64,000 nt of DNA. It comes from Brevibacillus laterosporus LMG 15441 (GTDB lineage Bacteria; Bacillota; Bacilli; Brevibacillales; Brevibacillaceae). Each line of letters begins with the position of its first letter. The first letter of the stretch is position 1. Shown piece by piece: positions 17,845 through 26,404 of this stretch. Under the pieces are notes generated by a model that worked only from the letters and a program-made list of their open reading frames with translations, was not told where the DNA came from and did no database searches. Location of the stretch: contig NZ_CP007806.1 of the NCBI RefSeq assembly GCF_000219535.2, forward strand, positions 1,708,501 to 1,772,500. The letters run 5' to 3'. Position numbers and translations under genes: made by a program.

Positions 17845-19337
17845 GCTTCATCACTGCCTTGTCTAGTGGGATCGGTTGTATGCAGGATTTTCGGCCGTTT
17901 TTTCATCGCTTTTAAAGGAAGAGCGATTAACGATTGGAGCATATCTTTAAAGGTTGGCGGAGAGATTGGTGCTAAATAAGGAAGGCCGAATGATTCCTGA
18001 GTGCTCAGATAAAGTACAATTGATAAAACAGAGAGAAAAAAACCGTACATCCCTAAAAAGGACGATACAATGAGTACAAATATTCGCAGGACACTCACTG
18101 TTCCGCTCAACGATTGATTGACTAAGGTAAAGGTTGCTACTGCCGTCACTGCAGCAACGACCAAGGTAGTGGGGGAACCAAGCCCGGCACGGATAGAGGC
18201 ATCCCCAACAATTAATCCCCCAACTACTGCTACTGTTTGGCCCACCGCTTTTGGCAAACGAATACCAGCCTCACGAAAAATTTCAAACAAACCCAGCATC
18301 AAGAACATTTCCATGGAGGATGAAAGAGGTAGCCCAACCCTCGCAGTGGTTACTGTAGCTAACAGAGGAAACGGTAATTGTTCTACATTAAAGGAAATCA
18401 ACGCAGTCCAGAATCCAGGCGTAAAAATGGAAACGATCAAGCCAAGGAGCCTAAGGATACGCTCAAAGGTAACGAAATAGAAGGGAAAGTGGATATCCTC
18501 AGGTGATTTTAGGGTCAAAAGAAGATTGGTAGGCCCAATCAATGCCATAGGAGAACCTTCTATAAAAATGATAAAGCGTCCGCGCAATAAGCTCTGTACA
18601 ACATAATCAGGACGTCCAACATAATCCAATAAAGGAAATAAAGAATAAGAAGAGTCCCCTAACGCTTCCCCAAGCTGAGAGCTACTGACTAATGCATCTA
18701 CACTGATGCTGGTAAGCCGATGCTGTACTTCTTCTACGAGTTTGGGATCAATAATATCTTTTATATACAAAAGAGCTACCTGAGATTGACTGCGTTGACC
18801 GATCGTAAAGCGTTCATGCCACATTGATTCAGAGCGAAGTCTTTTTCTAATCAGGGCTATGTTTGTTGAAACGCTTTCTGTAAACCCATCCTTTGGGCCT
18901 TTAACTGAAATCTCCGTATTAGATTCTTCAGGCGAACGATTTGGGGGATCTGAAATATCCAATACAAAGGCTCGATCATATGAATCGACAGTAATGATGA
19001 GCTTCCCAATAAACAGCTCTCGCTCAATCTCTTTTAGATCAATAGGAGAATCAATAGGCTGCACGGGTAAGCTTCGATCTAACTCTTCTAATGAGGAATA
19101 TCTGCTAAACTTTTTTTGGAGATCGGAAAACACAAATTGCCGATACATTCTAGCATCGATTAATCCATCACAATAAAAAAACGAAATAGGTACAGATGAA
19201 TCTGTGGTAGCAAACTGAAATGTTTCTACTTTTACATCAGCACATTTTGCAAAATAGTCACAGAGAAGCTGACGTAAGCCGATACTGTTTGTGCTGGTAG
19301 CTTGGTTATGTTGATTTGCTTCCTTTTGCATGTTCAT
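17841..19337 (-). CDS. Spore germination protein, GerA/GerAA family
   Basis: A-subunit of a germinant receptor, 498 residues. It has a soluble N-terminal region (about 1-290) with the SFFYCDGLID element near 50, followed by the membrane part with PFPLLATVTTARVGLPLSSSMEM-type helices and a basic tail. I chose ATG 19337, which has GAGAGG 5 bases upstream. The longer frame to 19409 would run deep into the B-subunit gene. It still overlaps that gene's end by about 30 bases, so translation is probably coupled. Confidence 0.9.
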   Translation of the reverse strand: MNMQKEANQHNQATSTNSIGLRQLLCDYFAKCADVKVETFQFATTDSSVPISFFYCDGLIDARMYRQFVFSDLQKKFSRYSSLEELDRSLPVQPIDSPIDLKEIERELFIGKLIITVDSYDRAFVLDISDPPNRSPEESNTEISVKGPKDGFTESVSTNIALIRKRLRSESMWHERFTIGQRSQSQVALLYIKDIIDPKLVEEVQHRLTSISVDALVSSSQLGEALGDSSYSLFPLLDYVGRPDYVVQSLLRGRFIIFIEGSPMALIGPTNLLLTLKSPEDIHFPFYFVTFERILRLLGLIVSIFTPGFWTALISFNVEQLPFPLLATVTTARVGLPLSSSMEMFLMLGLFEIFREAGIRLPKAVGQTVAVVGGLIVGDASIRAGLGSPTTLVVAAVTAVATFTLVNQSLSGTVSVLRIFVLIVSSFLGMYGFFLSVLSIVLYLSTQESFGLPYLAPISPPTFKDMLQSLIALPLKAMKKRPKILHTTDPTRQGSDEA

Positions 19338-20427
19338 CCGTACCTCTCGCGTTCTGTTTTGACCAGCTTCCAATGAAAGCAAGTAAGAGAGAAATAGCCA
19401 ATAAAACAAATAAAGCTAAGGGAAAATAGATTCTTTTAAAGGAATCAATTAATAAAGGGTCCTTTGTATGCAATAAGATAATAACTACAATAAGGCTGCC
19501 AGACAAAACCGTAACTAGGATTTGATGGCCACGTTTTTTTATGGGGAGGATGTCATAAATAAGGAATAAAGCTAGTGAAACACGTATAAATGCTCCAGAT
19601 AACCATTGGAAGATTGAGAGAAAATCAACATGCTCAATATACTTGCCAATGGTTACGAGACGCCATTGCTCAAAAGATGGATACATTTGATTCGCAGCTT
19701 CTTTTGGCCCGAAACTAGCTACTGCTCCCATATAGGGGCCAAGTGTCAGGCCAGCGAGTAGGATACAGAGCCACACTGCCTTTTTAAAGGTGATTGAGGT
19801 AGAAATGTGGTGTTGTAGCATCAAAAGAAAGATGATTTCTACCATTCCATTTCCAACGATCATTGCACCTCTTAGAACGGGAAAATAACCATTTTCGAGA
19901 ATCGGCAATAAAAGCGAATAATTCTTGTACTGAAAGTTGGCGCCCATCACGAAATACCCTAATAAAAGAACGATTGGTAATATGATTCCAGCACAAATGG
20001 CCAAGGGTTGGATACCAGATAAAGCACAAAGTATGGATAAGAGGATTATGCTGGCAGCTACCAAAAATACAGGAGTTTGCGGTAAATAGGAAATCTTGGT
20101 CCACATGGTCATATCCAGAGTTGTAACATATATATCTGAGAGTAAGTAGAGAATGAACAACCCGATGATGATCCAAGCAAACCAAGCACTGCTCTGTTGC
20201 GTAATCCAAGAGAATAAACTCGTGCCCCTTTGCCGACGAATAATGAACAGCAACAGAGGAAGCCAGCAAATTGTAAGTATCATAGCGATGAGAATACTAA
20301 TCCAACCGTCTCTTTCAACTGTACGAAGTAATAAGGGAATTAAAATAACATGGTTAAGAAGTCCTGTTGATAGAAAGAGAATGCAGCAGGCTTGAAGGAA
20401 CGTAATAGGTGTATTTCTATATTTCAC
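19306..20427 (-). CDS. Spore germination permease, GerAB family
   Basis: B-subunit of the receptor, 373 residues, ten predicted helices (spore permease family of the APC superfamily), the part that binds the germinant in known receptors. I chose GTG 20427 (VKYRNTPITFLQ) because GGAGG lies 7 bases upstream. An in-frame ATG at 20484 has no ribosome binding site and sits in the promoter/terminator region. Here the B gene comes first, whereas most ger operons run A-B-C. Confidence 0.88.
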   Translation of the reverse strand: MKYRNTPITFLQACCILFLSTGLLNHVILIPLLLRTVERDGWISILIAMILTICWLPLLLFIIRRQRGTSLFSWITQQSSAWFAWIIIGLFILYLLSDIYVTTLDMTMWTKISYLPQTPVFLVAASIILLSILCALSGIQPLAICAGIILPIVLLLGYFVMGANFQYKNYSLLLPILENGYFPVLRGAMIVGNGMVEIIFLLMLQHHISTSITFKKAVWLCILLAGLTLGPYMGAVASFGPKEAANQMYPSFEQWRLVTIGKYIEHVDFLSIFQWLSGAFIRVSLALFLIYDILPIKKRGHQILVTVLSGSLIVVIILLHTKDPLLIDSFKRIYFPLALFVLLAISLLLAFIGSWSKQNARGTDEHAKGSKST

Positions 20428-20462
20428 AAGATATCCTCCATTTACTAAAAATGGATTTTTCT

Positions 20463-20493
20463 TAGTGTGATCGAAATCAAACAAGTTTAATCG
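20463..20493 (-). promoter_or_regulatory. Possible forespore (sigma-G-type) promoter of the germination operon
   Basis: On the minus strand CACACTA (20463-20469) resembles the sigma-G/F -10 element CATACTA. About 16 bases upstream a GATTAAA stretch could serve as the -35. Forespore expression is expected for ger genes. The -35 match is poor. Confidence 0.35.
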
Positions 20494-20523
20494 AAAAAAG
20501 TCTTTCCTAATAAAGGAAAGACT
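20494..20523 (-). terminator. Terminator of the CDF transporter gene
   Basis: On the minus strand AGTCTTTCCT pairs with AGGAAAGACT around a five-base loop and runs into six T. It lies 7 bases after the CDF stop codon. Confidence 0.85.
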
Positions 20524-20529
20524 TGGGGG

Positions 20530-21492
20530 TTAATGACTGTGATTATGTTCATGCTTGTCACTTGTTTGAGGTCCTGTTTCACATAAAAGCTCCTGATGTA
20601 AAATACTTGAATCTTCAATTTGAATGGTGGAGTGTGTAATGCCGAATTGATGTTCTAACAAGTGTAACGCTTCTTGCAGAATAGGGTAACTGGCTAAGCC
20701 ATCTTTAACATGTAAGTGGCAACTGAGTGAATCAAATCCAGAGGTAACCGTCCAGATATGTAAATCATGCACACTAGTAACTCCTTCAACCTTGGATAGA
20801 GCATCCGAAACCTGATCAGCGTCTATAGAAGCTGGTGTGCTTTCCATGAGAACATCAACAGAATCTCTAGTAACACGCCAGGCGCTTAACATAATTAGAA
20901 CCGCTACTACTACACTGATGATGGGGTCTGCGATATACCAATTGAATTTCCACATGAGAAGACCTGCTAGAATAGCCCCTACTGATCCCAATAGATCACC
21001 AAGGACATGCAAAAAAGCACTACGAATATTCAGGTTGTTTTTGTAATCACCACGCATCAGAACGAAGGCGGCTGCAATGTTAGCCAATAGACCAACGAAC
21101 GCAATCCCCATCATCGACAGACTTGCTACTTCAGGTGGTGCGAAGAATCGTTGATAAGCCTCCCAAATGATGACAAGAGAGATAACCACGAGCATTACAC
21201 CATTAATGAGTGCGGCTAGGATTTCGAAGCGATAAAAGCCGTATGTTTTTTTGGCTGAAGGTTTTCTAGCGGCAAAAAACATGGCGATCAGACTAAGAAA
21301 TAGAGCAGAAGAGTCGCTTAGCATATGCCCTGCATCCGACAAAAGGGCAAGGCTGTTTGTAAGAAAGCCGCCAATTACCTCTACAATTAAAAAAGCAGTG
21401 ATTATGAATAGGGAAATCAATAGAGCGCGCTTGTTCGCTCCACTCCCGTGATGATGATGTCCTCCGTGAGAATGATCATGATGGTGTCCCAT
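20530..21492 (-). CDS. czcD: Cation diffusion facilitator (zinc/cadmium-type exporter, CzcD-like)
   Basis: Proton-driven metal exporter, 320 residues. It has a His-rich N-terminus (HHHDHSHGGHHHH at residues 3-15), six predicted helices with the metal site ALLSDAGHMLSD in helix 2 and a matching HVLGDLLGS in helix 5, then a cytosolic ferredoxin-like domain and a second His cluster at the end (HEHNHSH). These fit the Zn(II)/Cd(II)/Co(II) branch. ATG 21492 has AAGGAG upstream. A promoter with TATAAT and an overlapping CadC/CzrA-like operator lies 90-120 bases upstream, suggesting metal-induced expression. Confidence 0.92.
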   Translation of the reverse strand: MGHHHDHSHGGHHHHGSGANKRALLISLFIITAFLIVEVIGGFLTNSLALLSDAGHMLSDSSALFLSLIAMFFAARKPSAKKTYGFYRFEILAALINGVMLVVISLVIIWEAYQRFFAPPEVASLSMMGIAFVGLLANIAAAFVLMRGDYKNNLNIRSAFLHVLGDLLGSVGAILAGLLMWKFNWYIADPIISVVVAVLIMLSAWRVTRDSVDVLMESTPASIDADQVSDALSKVEGVTSVHDLHIWTVTSGFDSLSCHLHVKDGLASYPILQEALHLLEHQFGITHSTIQIEDSSILHQELLCETGPQTSDKHEHNHSH

Positions 21493-21580
21493 ATAAATTC
21501 TCCTTTCAACAAGAAATCAGTAAGCTATACTCCTTTAAACGTGGATAGATGTTTATGTATTGTTGCCTTGTTTGATTTAT

Positions 21581-21609
21581 ATTATATAACCAAACCGCCA
21601 AACACTCAA
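21581..21609 (-). promoter_or_regulatory. Promoter of the CDF exporter gene
   Basis: On the minus strand TTGAGT (21604-21609) is followed after exactly 17 bases by TATAAT (21581-21586). The -35 lies inside the inverted-repeat operator described next. Confidence 0.7.
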
Positions 21610-21632
21610 ATGTTTATTTGAATGTTTGAATG
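21604..21632. promoter_or_regulatory. CadC/CzrA-like (ArsR-SmtB family) operator
   Basis: ACTCAAATGTTTATTTGAAT contains the palindrome TCAAAT-N4-ATTTGA, followed by a further TTTGAATGATGAT. From memory this closely matches the CadC operator of plasmid pI258. A repressor bound here would cover the -35 of the CDF promoter. It also lies about 80 bases before the divergent Cys-rich protein gene. The repressor gene is not in the window. Confidence 0.6.
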
Positions 21633-21701
21633 ATGATCTGCTGATTCTCCTTTTCTCACAACGGGTAAATAATAGGAACGAAAGAGACGGAGGTAGAAAA
21701 G

Positions 21702-22040
21702 ATGCAAGTAACACCTCAACAGGTAGCGAATTGCCTACAAGTGTGTAAAGCTTGTTTACAGGCCTGCAATGAATGCTATGCAGCCTGTCTACAGAATAGT
21801 GATCTGAATAAATACCGAGATTGTCTTTTCATCGTACGGCAAAGTGCAGAGATATGTATGCTAGCAATTAGTGCATTATCCTTGGACAGCATGTTTTGTA
21901 GTCAGATCTGCAAATTAACAGCGGAAATCTGCGAAGTATGTGCAAAAATATGCAGTCAGTTTGAACAAGATTATTGTCAGGCCTGCGCTCATGCTTGCTA
22001 TCAATGCGCAGCAGCTTGTCGGGAAATGGTCGTTCACTAA
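21702..22040 (+). CDS. Cysteine-rich four-helix-bundle copper-storage-like protein (DUF326/Csp)
   Basis: Small protein of 112 residues with 18 cysteines, most in CxxC or CxxxC spacing on amphipathic helices (ANCLQVCKACLQACNEC at the start, CQACAHACYQC at the end). This is the pattern of cytosolic Csp3-type copper-storage bundles. There is no signal peptide or Tat motif, so it should stay in the cytosol. ATG 21702 has GGAGG 9 bases upstream. It is divergent from the CDF exporter and may share its metal-responsive operator. Metal identity is inferred from the family. Confidence 0.82.
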   Translation: MQVTPQQVANCLQVCKACLQACNECYAACLQNSDLNKYRDCLFIVRQSAEICMLAISALSLDSMFCSQICKLTAEICEVCAKICSQFEQDYCQACAHACYQCAAACREMVVH

Positions 22041-22155
22041 CTTGGCAGACAGTCGCCGATTTTGTATCATTGACTTTATTGGTAGGCGATAATGTATTAG
22101 GATAAAAATGTGATAAACTAAAGGGAAGCAAACGGTTGGAAAAGGGGAAAATGAG

Positions 22156-22863
22156 ATGAACGTAAATACTGTATACATCGTGGAAGATGATCCCAAACTA
22201 GCTGAACTCTTACAAAGTTATATTGAAAAATATGGATATCAAGCTGTTATTGTTAAGAATTTTGAACGTGTGATAGAGGAATTTCAAGAGCTGAATCCAC
22301 AGTTGGTTCTTTTAGATGTGAATTTGCCAAAATTCGATGGTTATTATTGGTGCCGTCAAATCAGAAAAATTTCTACATGTCCAATCCTGTTCATTTCAGC
22401 CCGAGCAGGCGAAATGGATCAGATTCTAGGCTTGGAGAACGGAGCAGATGACTATATAGCTAAACCGTTTCATTATGATGTTGTGATGGCCAAAATCCGC
22501 AGCCATTTACGCCGCAACTATGGAGATTATGCGCCTAAAATGCAGGAGAGAATTGTACAACAGGCTGGATTAACATTGTACCCAGAACGAATGGAGCTCA
22601 CCTTACATAATGAAATGGTGAGTTTAACCAAAAAAGAGGCTGTATTAATTGAGGAGCTAATGAAACGCTACCCTCGCATTGTGAGTCGGGAGCGTTTGCT
22701 AGAAAACTTATGGGATGATCAGGTATACGTGGACGATAATACATTAAATGTGAATATCACACGTGTCCGTAAAAAGTTTCAGGAATTAGGGATTGAAGAT
22801 GCGATTGAAACAGTACGTGGAGCTGGGTACCGTTTAGTGCTAACGTGGGGGAATGAAGCGTGA
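22156..22863 (+). CDS. OmpR/PhoB-family response regulator, Bce/Gra type
   Basis: DNA-binding regulator of 235 residues: receiver domain 1-120 with phosphoacceptor Asp54 (LLDVNLPKFDG), acid pocket EDD near 12 and Lys near 104 (AKPF), then a winged-helix domain. It resembles BceR/GraR regulators, which answer cell-wall antibiotics together with an intramembrane-sensing kinase and a BceAB transporter. Its stop overlaps the kinase start (GTGA). Confidence 0.9.
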   Translation: MNVNTVYIVEDDPKLAELLQSYIEKYGYQAVIVKNFERVIEEFQELNPQLVLLDVNLPKFDGYYWCRQIRKISTCPILFISARAGEMDQILGLENGADDYIAKPFHYDVVMAKIRSHLRRNYGDYAPKMQERIVQQAGLTLYPERMELTLHNEMVSLTKKEAVLIEELMKRYPRIVSRERLLENLWDDQVYVDDNTLNVNITRVRKKFQELGIEDAIETVRGAGYRLVLTWGNEA

Positions 22864-23849
22864 AGTTGTTCTTTCGTGAACATCTGCGGCTGATATTCTT
22901 TCAGGTTTTTCAATTGCTGTTTGTTTTGTTCATCTTATTATTAGACGGATATGCCAAAAACTCCGTGTTAATCTATATGTTTGTTTTAAGTATAGGCTTG
23001 TTAGCTATCTATCTTTTTATTACTTACATCCGCTCAAGAGAATTTTATTTGCATTTGGAAAAGCCAATGGAAACGCTGGAGGATTCTTTAGTTGATTTTC
23101 ACGAAACACCAGTTAGTGAAGCGTATGCTGAAGCAATGCAAAGTCAATATCGGATGTATCAGCAAATGATCCTTGAGCATGAGCGAAAGAAGGACGAGCA
23201 TGTCACTTTCATGAATCAGTGGGTTCACCAGATGAAGACACCTCTATCTGTCATTCAGTTATTAGTACAGGATGAGGATGATCCGCCTTTCCCAAGTATC
23301 AGAGAAGAGGCGGAGCGAATTGGACGAGGGTTAGAAATGGTCCTTCATACATCCCGCCTAGAAGTATTTGAGCGAGACTTCCGTGTTGATTCTGTTGAAT
23401 TGAAGCCTATTGTACAACGGGTCATACAGGAGAATAAAACCTATTTTATTCGCAATCAGGTTTTTCCAGATGTACAAATTCCGGATGGGGTGTATGTGAA
23501 ATCGGATTCGAAATGGCTTCCTTTTATGTTAAATCAAATTATTACGAATGCCATTAAATATTCCGCAGGCACTAAGCAAAAGGTTACAATTTCTGCAACC
23601 CAAGAGGAGACAGAGGTTAGATTAGAAATTACCGATAGAGGAGTAGGCATTCCCGAAGCAGATATTAAACGGGTATTCCGTCCTTTCTTTACTGGAGAGA
23701 ATGGGCGTAAATATCGAGAATCAACTGGAATGGGACTATATTTAGTACAACAGATTAGCGAGAAATTAGATCATCAGGTGAGCATTATTTCAGCAGTAGG
23801 AGAGGGAACGACAGTTTCGTTGGTTTTCCCCTGCCATATGATCAAGTAA
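22860..23849 (+). CDS. Intramembrane-sensing histidine kinase, BceS/GraS type
   Basis: Sensor kinase of 329 residues. Two closely spaced helices (about 11-30 and 35-56) are joined by only a few residues, so there is no outside sensor domain, as in kinases that sense through a BceAB-type ABC transporter. Phosphoacceptor His123 sits in WVHQMKTP. The ATPase part has an N-box QIITNAIKYS and G-boxes DRGVGIP and GMGLYL. The GTG start overlaps the regulator's stop by four bases. No transporter gene lies on either side in this window. Confidence 0.9.
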   Translation: MKLFFREHLRLIFFQVFQLLFVLFILLLDGYAKNSVLIYMFVLSIGLLAIYLFITYIRSREFYLHLEKPMETLEDSLVDFHETPVSEAYAEAMQSQYRMYQQMILEHERKKDEHVTFMNQWVHQMKTPLSVIQLLVQDEDDPPFPSIREEAERIGRGLEMVLHTSRLEVFERDFRVDSVELKPIVQRVIQENKTYFIRNQVFPDVQIPDGVYVKSDSKWLPFMLNQIITNAIKYSAGTKQKVTISATQEETEVRLEITDRGVGIPEADIKRVFRPFFTGENGRKYRESTGMGLYLVQQISEKLDHQVSIISAVGEGTTVSLVFPCHMIK

Positions 23850-23897
23850 TGACAGTTCTTATCTAGAAGCCAAGAACACCCTGATACTAAGACAATC

Positions 23898-24029
23898 ATG
23901 AGCATGTTTGTAAATACAGTAGCTATTTTTACAAAGCTTGATTCATCAAAAACCTTTGCTGATTTCCTAAAAGAGTTACAGGAGTGTGTACAAGGGGCTT
24001 TTGAACATCTGGATTACCTGTTTGAGTAG
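23898..24029 (+). CDS. Small ORF of 43 codons, unknown
   Basis: ATG 23898 opens a 43-residue frame, acidic and helix-like (FADFLKELQECVQGAFEHLD), ending at TAG 24027-24029 just before a strong terminator. The frame stays open upstream to about 23853 and has no good Shine-Dalgarno, so it could be the tail of a decayed gene. I do not recognise it. Confidence 0.25.
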   Translation: MSMFVNTVAIFTKLDSSKTFADFLKELQECVQGAFEHLDYLFE

Positions 24030-24060
24030 CTATTGTTGGAAATGGAAAATAAAGAGGAAA

Positions 24061-24106
24061 AAAACTAACCGACCGTGGGATTTGTACAGCCTGCGGTCGG
24101 TTTTTT
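24061..24106 (+). terminator. Rho-independent terminator of the two-component unit
   Basis: AACCGACCG (24067-24075) pairs perfectly with CGGTCGGTT (24094-24102) and runs into six T. Confidence 0.85.
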
Positions 24107-24212
24107 GAATAATCCCCTATGCTAACGGGTTGAATTCATGACATGCATTTCTTTGTTTGCATCGATCCTGTACGCTGCTGAAGCATCCCTTCATCATTGA
24201 TGCTGGTAACTG

Positions 24213-24995
24213 CTATTGAGACTGAAGGCAAAAGCTGTTAATAAACTGATGAACCAATAAATTAACCTCGTGATAAGCTTTGATAGGGAGCTGATGCTTA
24301 TAACGCGGAATGGAACGAATTTTTGCCATCGGTAAGTGAGAAGCCATTTCTTTGGCAAAGCAGGTAAAATGCGGATCCTTTTCACCCGTTAATAAAAGAA
24401 TGGGGAACGTAATCTCATGGAGGCGATCCAACACATCGTAGCAAGCAGCATAGTGATAATAGTCAGCAATCCCTATTGGGTTTCCTTTTATGGCATCTTT
24501 ATAATTTCGTATAAACGTAAGGAAATTATTAGAATTACTATAGCCAATCACCGTTGATAATGTGTGTAGAGCCCCTCGTCGAGCTAACTTTTCAGCAATC
24601 GTAATTAATCGATGCAGATAGGGACTTCTACAGTGGGCCATTCCGCTTAATAATATTGCACCTCTGACGTGCTTAGGTTTTTTTAACATCATTTCTAATG
24701 CGATAGAGCCTCCGGTAGAATAGCCTAACAGGACGGCTTGTTCAATACAGAGATGCTCTAATAATAGATGTAAGTCAGATGCGATTCCTTCATAGGTAAA
24801 GGGATGGGCTGAAATGCTGCTCCTGCCGTGTCCTCTCAAATCCACTGTAATCACCTTATAGCGGTCTTGCAGCTCTTTTTGCTGATAATAAAAAATGCTG
24901 CCTGTAAGCAGAGGGGGGTGGATACACAAAATCGGAAGCCCTTCCCCTTTTATCTCATAGTGAATGGTTGCGCCATTTGCAATAAAGTAAGGCAT
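24213..24995 (-). CDS. Alpha/beta-fold hydrolase
   Basis: Soluble hydrolase of 260 residues. The oxyanion HPPLL stretch is near residue 26, the RGHGRS motif near 58, the nucleophile elbow GYSTGGS near 95, an acid in TGEKDP near 210, and a C-terminal histidine near 235. This is a complete catalytic triad of the pimeloyl-ester/lactonase-type MhpC group. The substrate is unknown. I chose ATG 24995 (MPYFIANG), with GGAGG 6 bases upstream; the frame to 25037 has no such site. It stands alone, divergent from deoR. Confidence 0.85.
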   Translation of the reverse strand: MPYFIANGATIHYEIKGEGLPILCIHPPLLTGSIFYYQQKELQDRYKVITVDLRGHGRSSISAHPFTYEGIASDLHLLLEHLCIEQAVLLGYSTGGSIALEMMLKKPKHVRGAILLSGMAHCRSPYLHRLITIAEKLARRGALHTLSTVIGYSNSNNFLTFIRNYKDAIKGNPIGIADYYHYAACYDVLDRLHEITFPILLLTGEKDPHFTCFAKEMASHLPMAKIRSIPRYKHQLPIKAYHEVNLLVHQFINSFCLQSQ

Positions 24996-25135
24996 ATGAT
25001 ACCTCCGTTTTACATGTTTAATTACTAATCTGCGCAAGCCAATCTGGTTTCAAACATCAAGGTGGCTATTAAGGTTGCTAGAACATGGGTTTGCTTGTAT
25101 AGTCTTGATAGATGACGTAAAGGTACGGGTGACAT

Positions 25136-26074
25136 ATGGAAGAAAATAAAATTAGTAAGATGGTCGAAGCAGCTAAAATGTATTATCAATTGGATTTAAG
25201 TCAACAAGAGATTGCTAAGCAACTAGGTGTATCAAGACCAACTGTATCGAGACTGCTACAGCAAGCCAAGGCTGAAGGCATTGTGCGTATTGAAATTATG
25301 GACCCAGAGGAAAGTCTTCAGCGCATTGAGCTGGAACTAGCGCAAAAATATCATTTAAAAGCTGTTATGGTTGTACCAGTAGCGACTAATGACGAGACAC
25401 TCATTAAAGAAATGATTGGGAAACGAACCGCACAGTATCTTCATGAGGTTGTCACAGATCATGATATAATCGCAGTTACGTGGGGCACGACAATGTATCG
25501 AGTAGCCATGGAATTGCAGCCAAAAGCCATTCAGGGGGCACAGGTGGTACAATTAAAGGGTGGTGTGAGCCATTCACAAACAAATACCTACGCCTCAGAG
25601 GTATTGCATTTATTTGGACAAGCCTACCAGACTACACCGCATTATTTGCCTCTACCCGCAATCGTCGACTCAGCGTTGGTAAAAGAAACGGTAGAGACAG
25701 ATCGTTACATACAACGACAGCTAGAACTAGCACGAAAGGCTAACATTGCTATCTTTACAGTAGGTGGAGTGATGTCTGATGCCTTATTGTTTCGATTAGG
25801 CTATTTTAGTGAACATGATTTAGCCTTGTTAGCCGAGCGGGCAGTTGGCGATATCTGCTCCCGGTTCTACGATCAGGACGGTAACATTGTAAATGAAGAG
25901 CTAACGAACCGGACAGTTGGTATCTCGATAGAGGAGCTCAAGAGTAAGGAACGGTCTATTTTAGTCGCTGGAGGCTCAACCAAGCTAGAGGCAATTAGGG
26001 GAGCAATCCGTGGTGGCTATAATAATGTTTTGGTTACTGATCAATATACTGCCAAGGAATTATTAAAAAAATAA
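25136..26074 (+). CDS. deoR: Deoxyribonucleoside regulator, SorC/DeoR family
   Basis: Transcription repressor of 312 residues: an N-terminal helix-turn-helix (about 20-45, DLSQQEIAKQLGVSRPTVSRLL) and a C-terminal sugar-phosphate-sensing domain typical of the SorC group. The B. subtilis homologue is released from DNA by deoxyribose-5-phosphate and controls dra-nupC-pdp. Here pdp and deoC lie directly downstream, with a DeoR-like operator between, which supports the name. ATG 25136 has a weak upstream GGGTGA. A terminator separates it from pdp. Confidence 0.85.
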   Translation: MEENKISKMVEAAKMYYQLDLSQQEIAKQLGVSRPTVSRLLQQAKAEGIVRIEIMDPEESLQRIELELAQKYHLKAVMVVPVATNDETLIKEMIGKRTAQYLHEVVTDHDIIAVTWGTTMYRVAMELQPKAIQGAQVVQLKGGVSHSQTNTYASEVLHLFGQAYQTTPHYLPLPAIVDSALVKETVETDRYIQRQLELARKANIAIFTVGGVMSDALLFRLGYFSEHDLALLAERAVGDICSRFYDQDGNIVNEELTNRTVGISIEELKSKERSILVAGGSTKLEAIRGAIRGGYNNVLVTDQYTAKELLKK

Positions 26075-26113
26075 AAAGGGAATAAAACAACTCAAATGAC
26101 CTTCAGATTGCAA

Positions 26114-26157
26114 GAAAAAGAGGCAAGCTTCCCTTTATGGAGCAGGCCTCTTTTTGC
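26114..26157 (+). terminator. Rho-independent terminator after deoR
   Basis: AAAAAGAGGC and GCCTCTTTTT pair across a loop of about 20 bases, so deoR and pdp are separate units. Confidence 0.8.
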
Positions 26158-26275
26158 TTTTCGAAAATTCATGCTTGTAATCTTCACAAAATGTCTTAAA
26201 ATAGGTGCTTACCCTTTTTAAAGACAGCAGACCGTTACTACCTTCTGAATAGGGCTCCATTTATATATGATACGA

Positions 26276-26293
26276 ATTGGACAAATGTTCAAA
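26276..26293 (+). promoter_or_regulatory. Putative DeoR operator before pdp-deoC
   Basis: ATTGGACAAATGTTCAAA agrees at 14 of 18 positions with the B. subtilis DeoR palindrome as I remember it (ATTGAACAAAATTTCAAT). It sits just upstream of the pdp -35 box, and a TTTCAT half-site follows the -35, the same geometry as in B. subtilis. Confidence 0.6.
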
Positions 26294-26299
26294 CGAGAT

Positions 26300-26328
26300 T
26301 TGACATTTTTTCATGAGGCTGGTAAGGT
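26300..26328 (+). promoter_or_regulatory. Promoter of pdp-deoC
   Basis: A perfect TTGACA (26300-26305) is followed after 17 bases by TAAGGT (26323-26328). The -10 is weak. It lies 76 bases before the pdp start and next to the DeoR-like operator. Confidence 0.55.
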
Positions 26329-26404
26329 GAAGATGGAGATACTGAAGTAGGTAATCTCACGGTAGTAGCTGTCAACATACATAATGAAACAGCAGGTGAT
26401 CAAT

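Noticed and set aside
19784-20269. 161-codon minus-strand frame
   Set aside because: Lies wholly inside the germination permease gene in another frame; the permease reading has clear family features.
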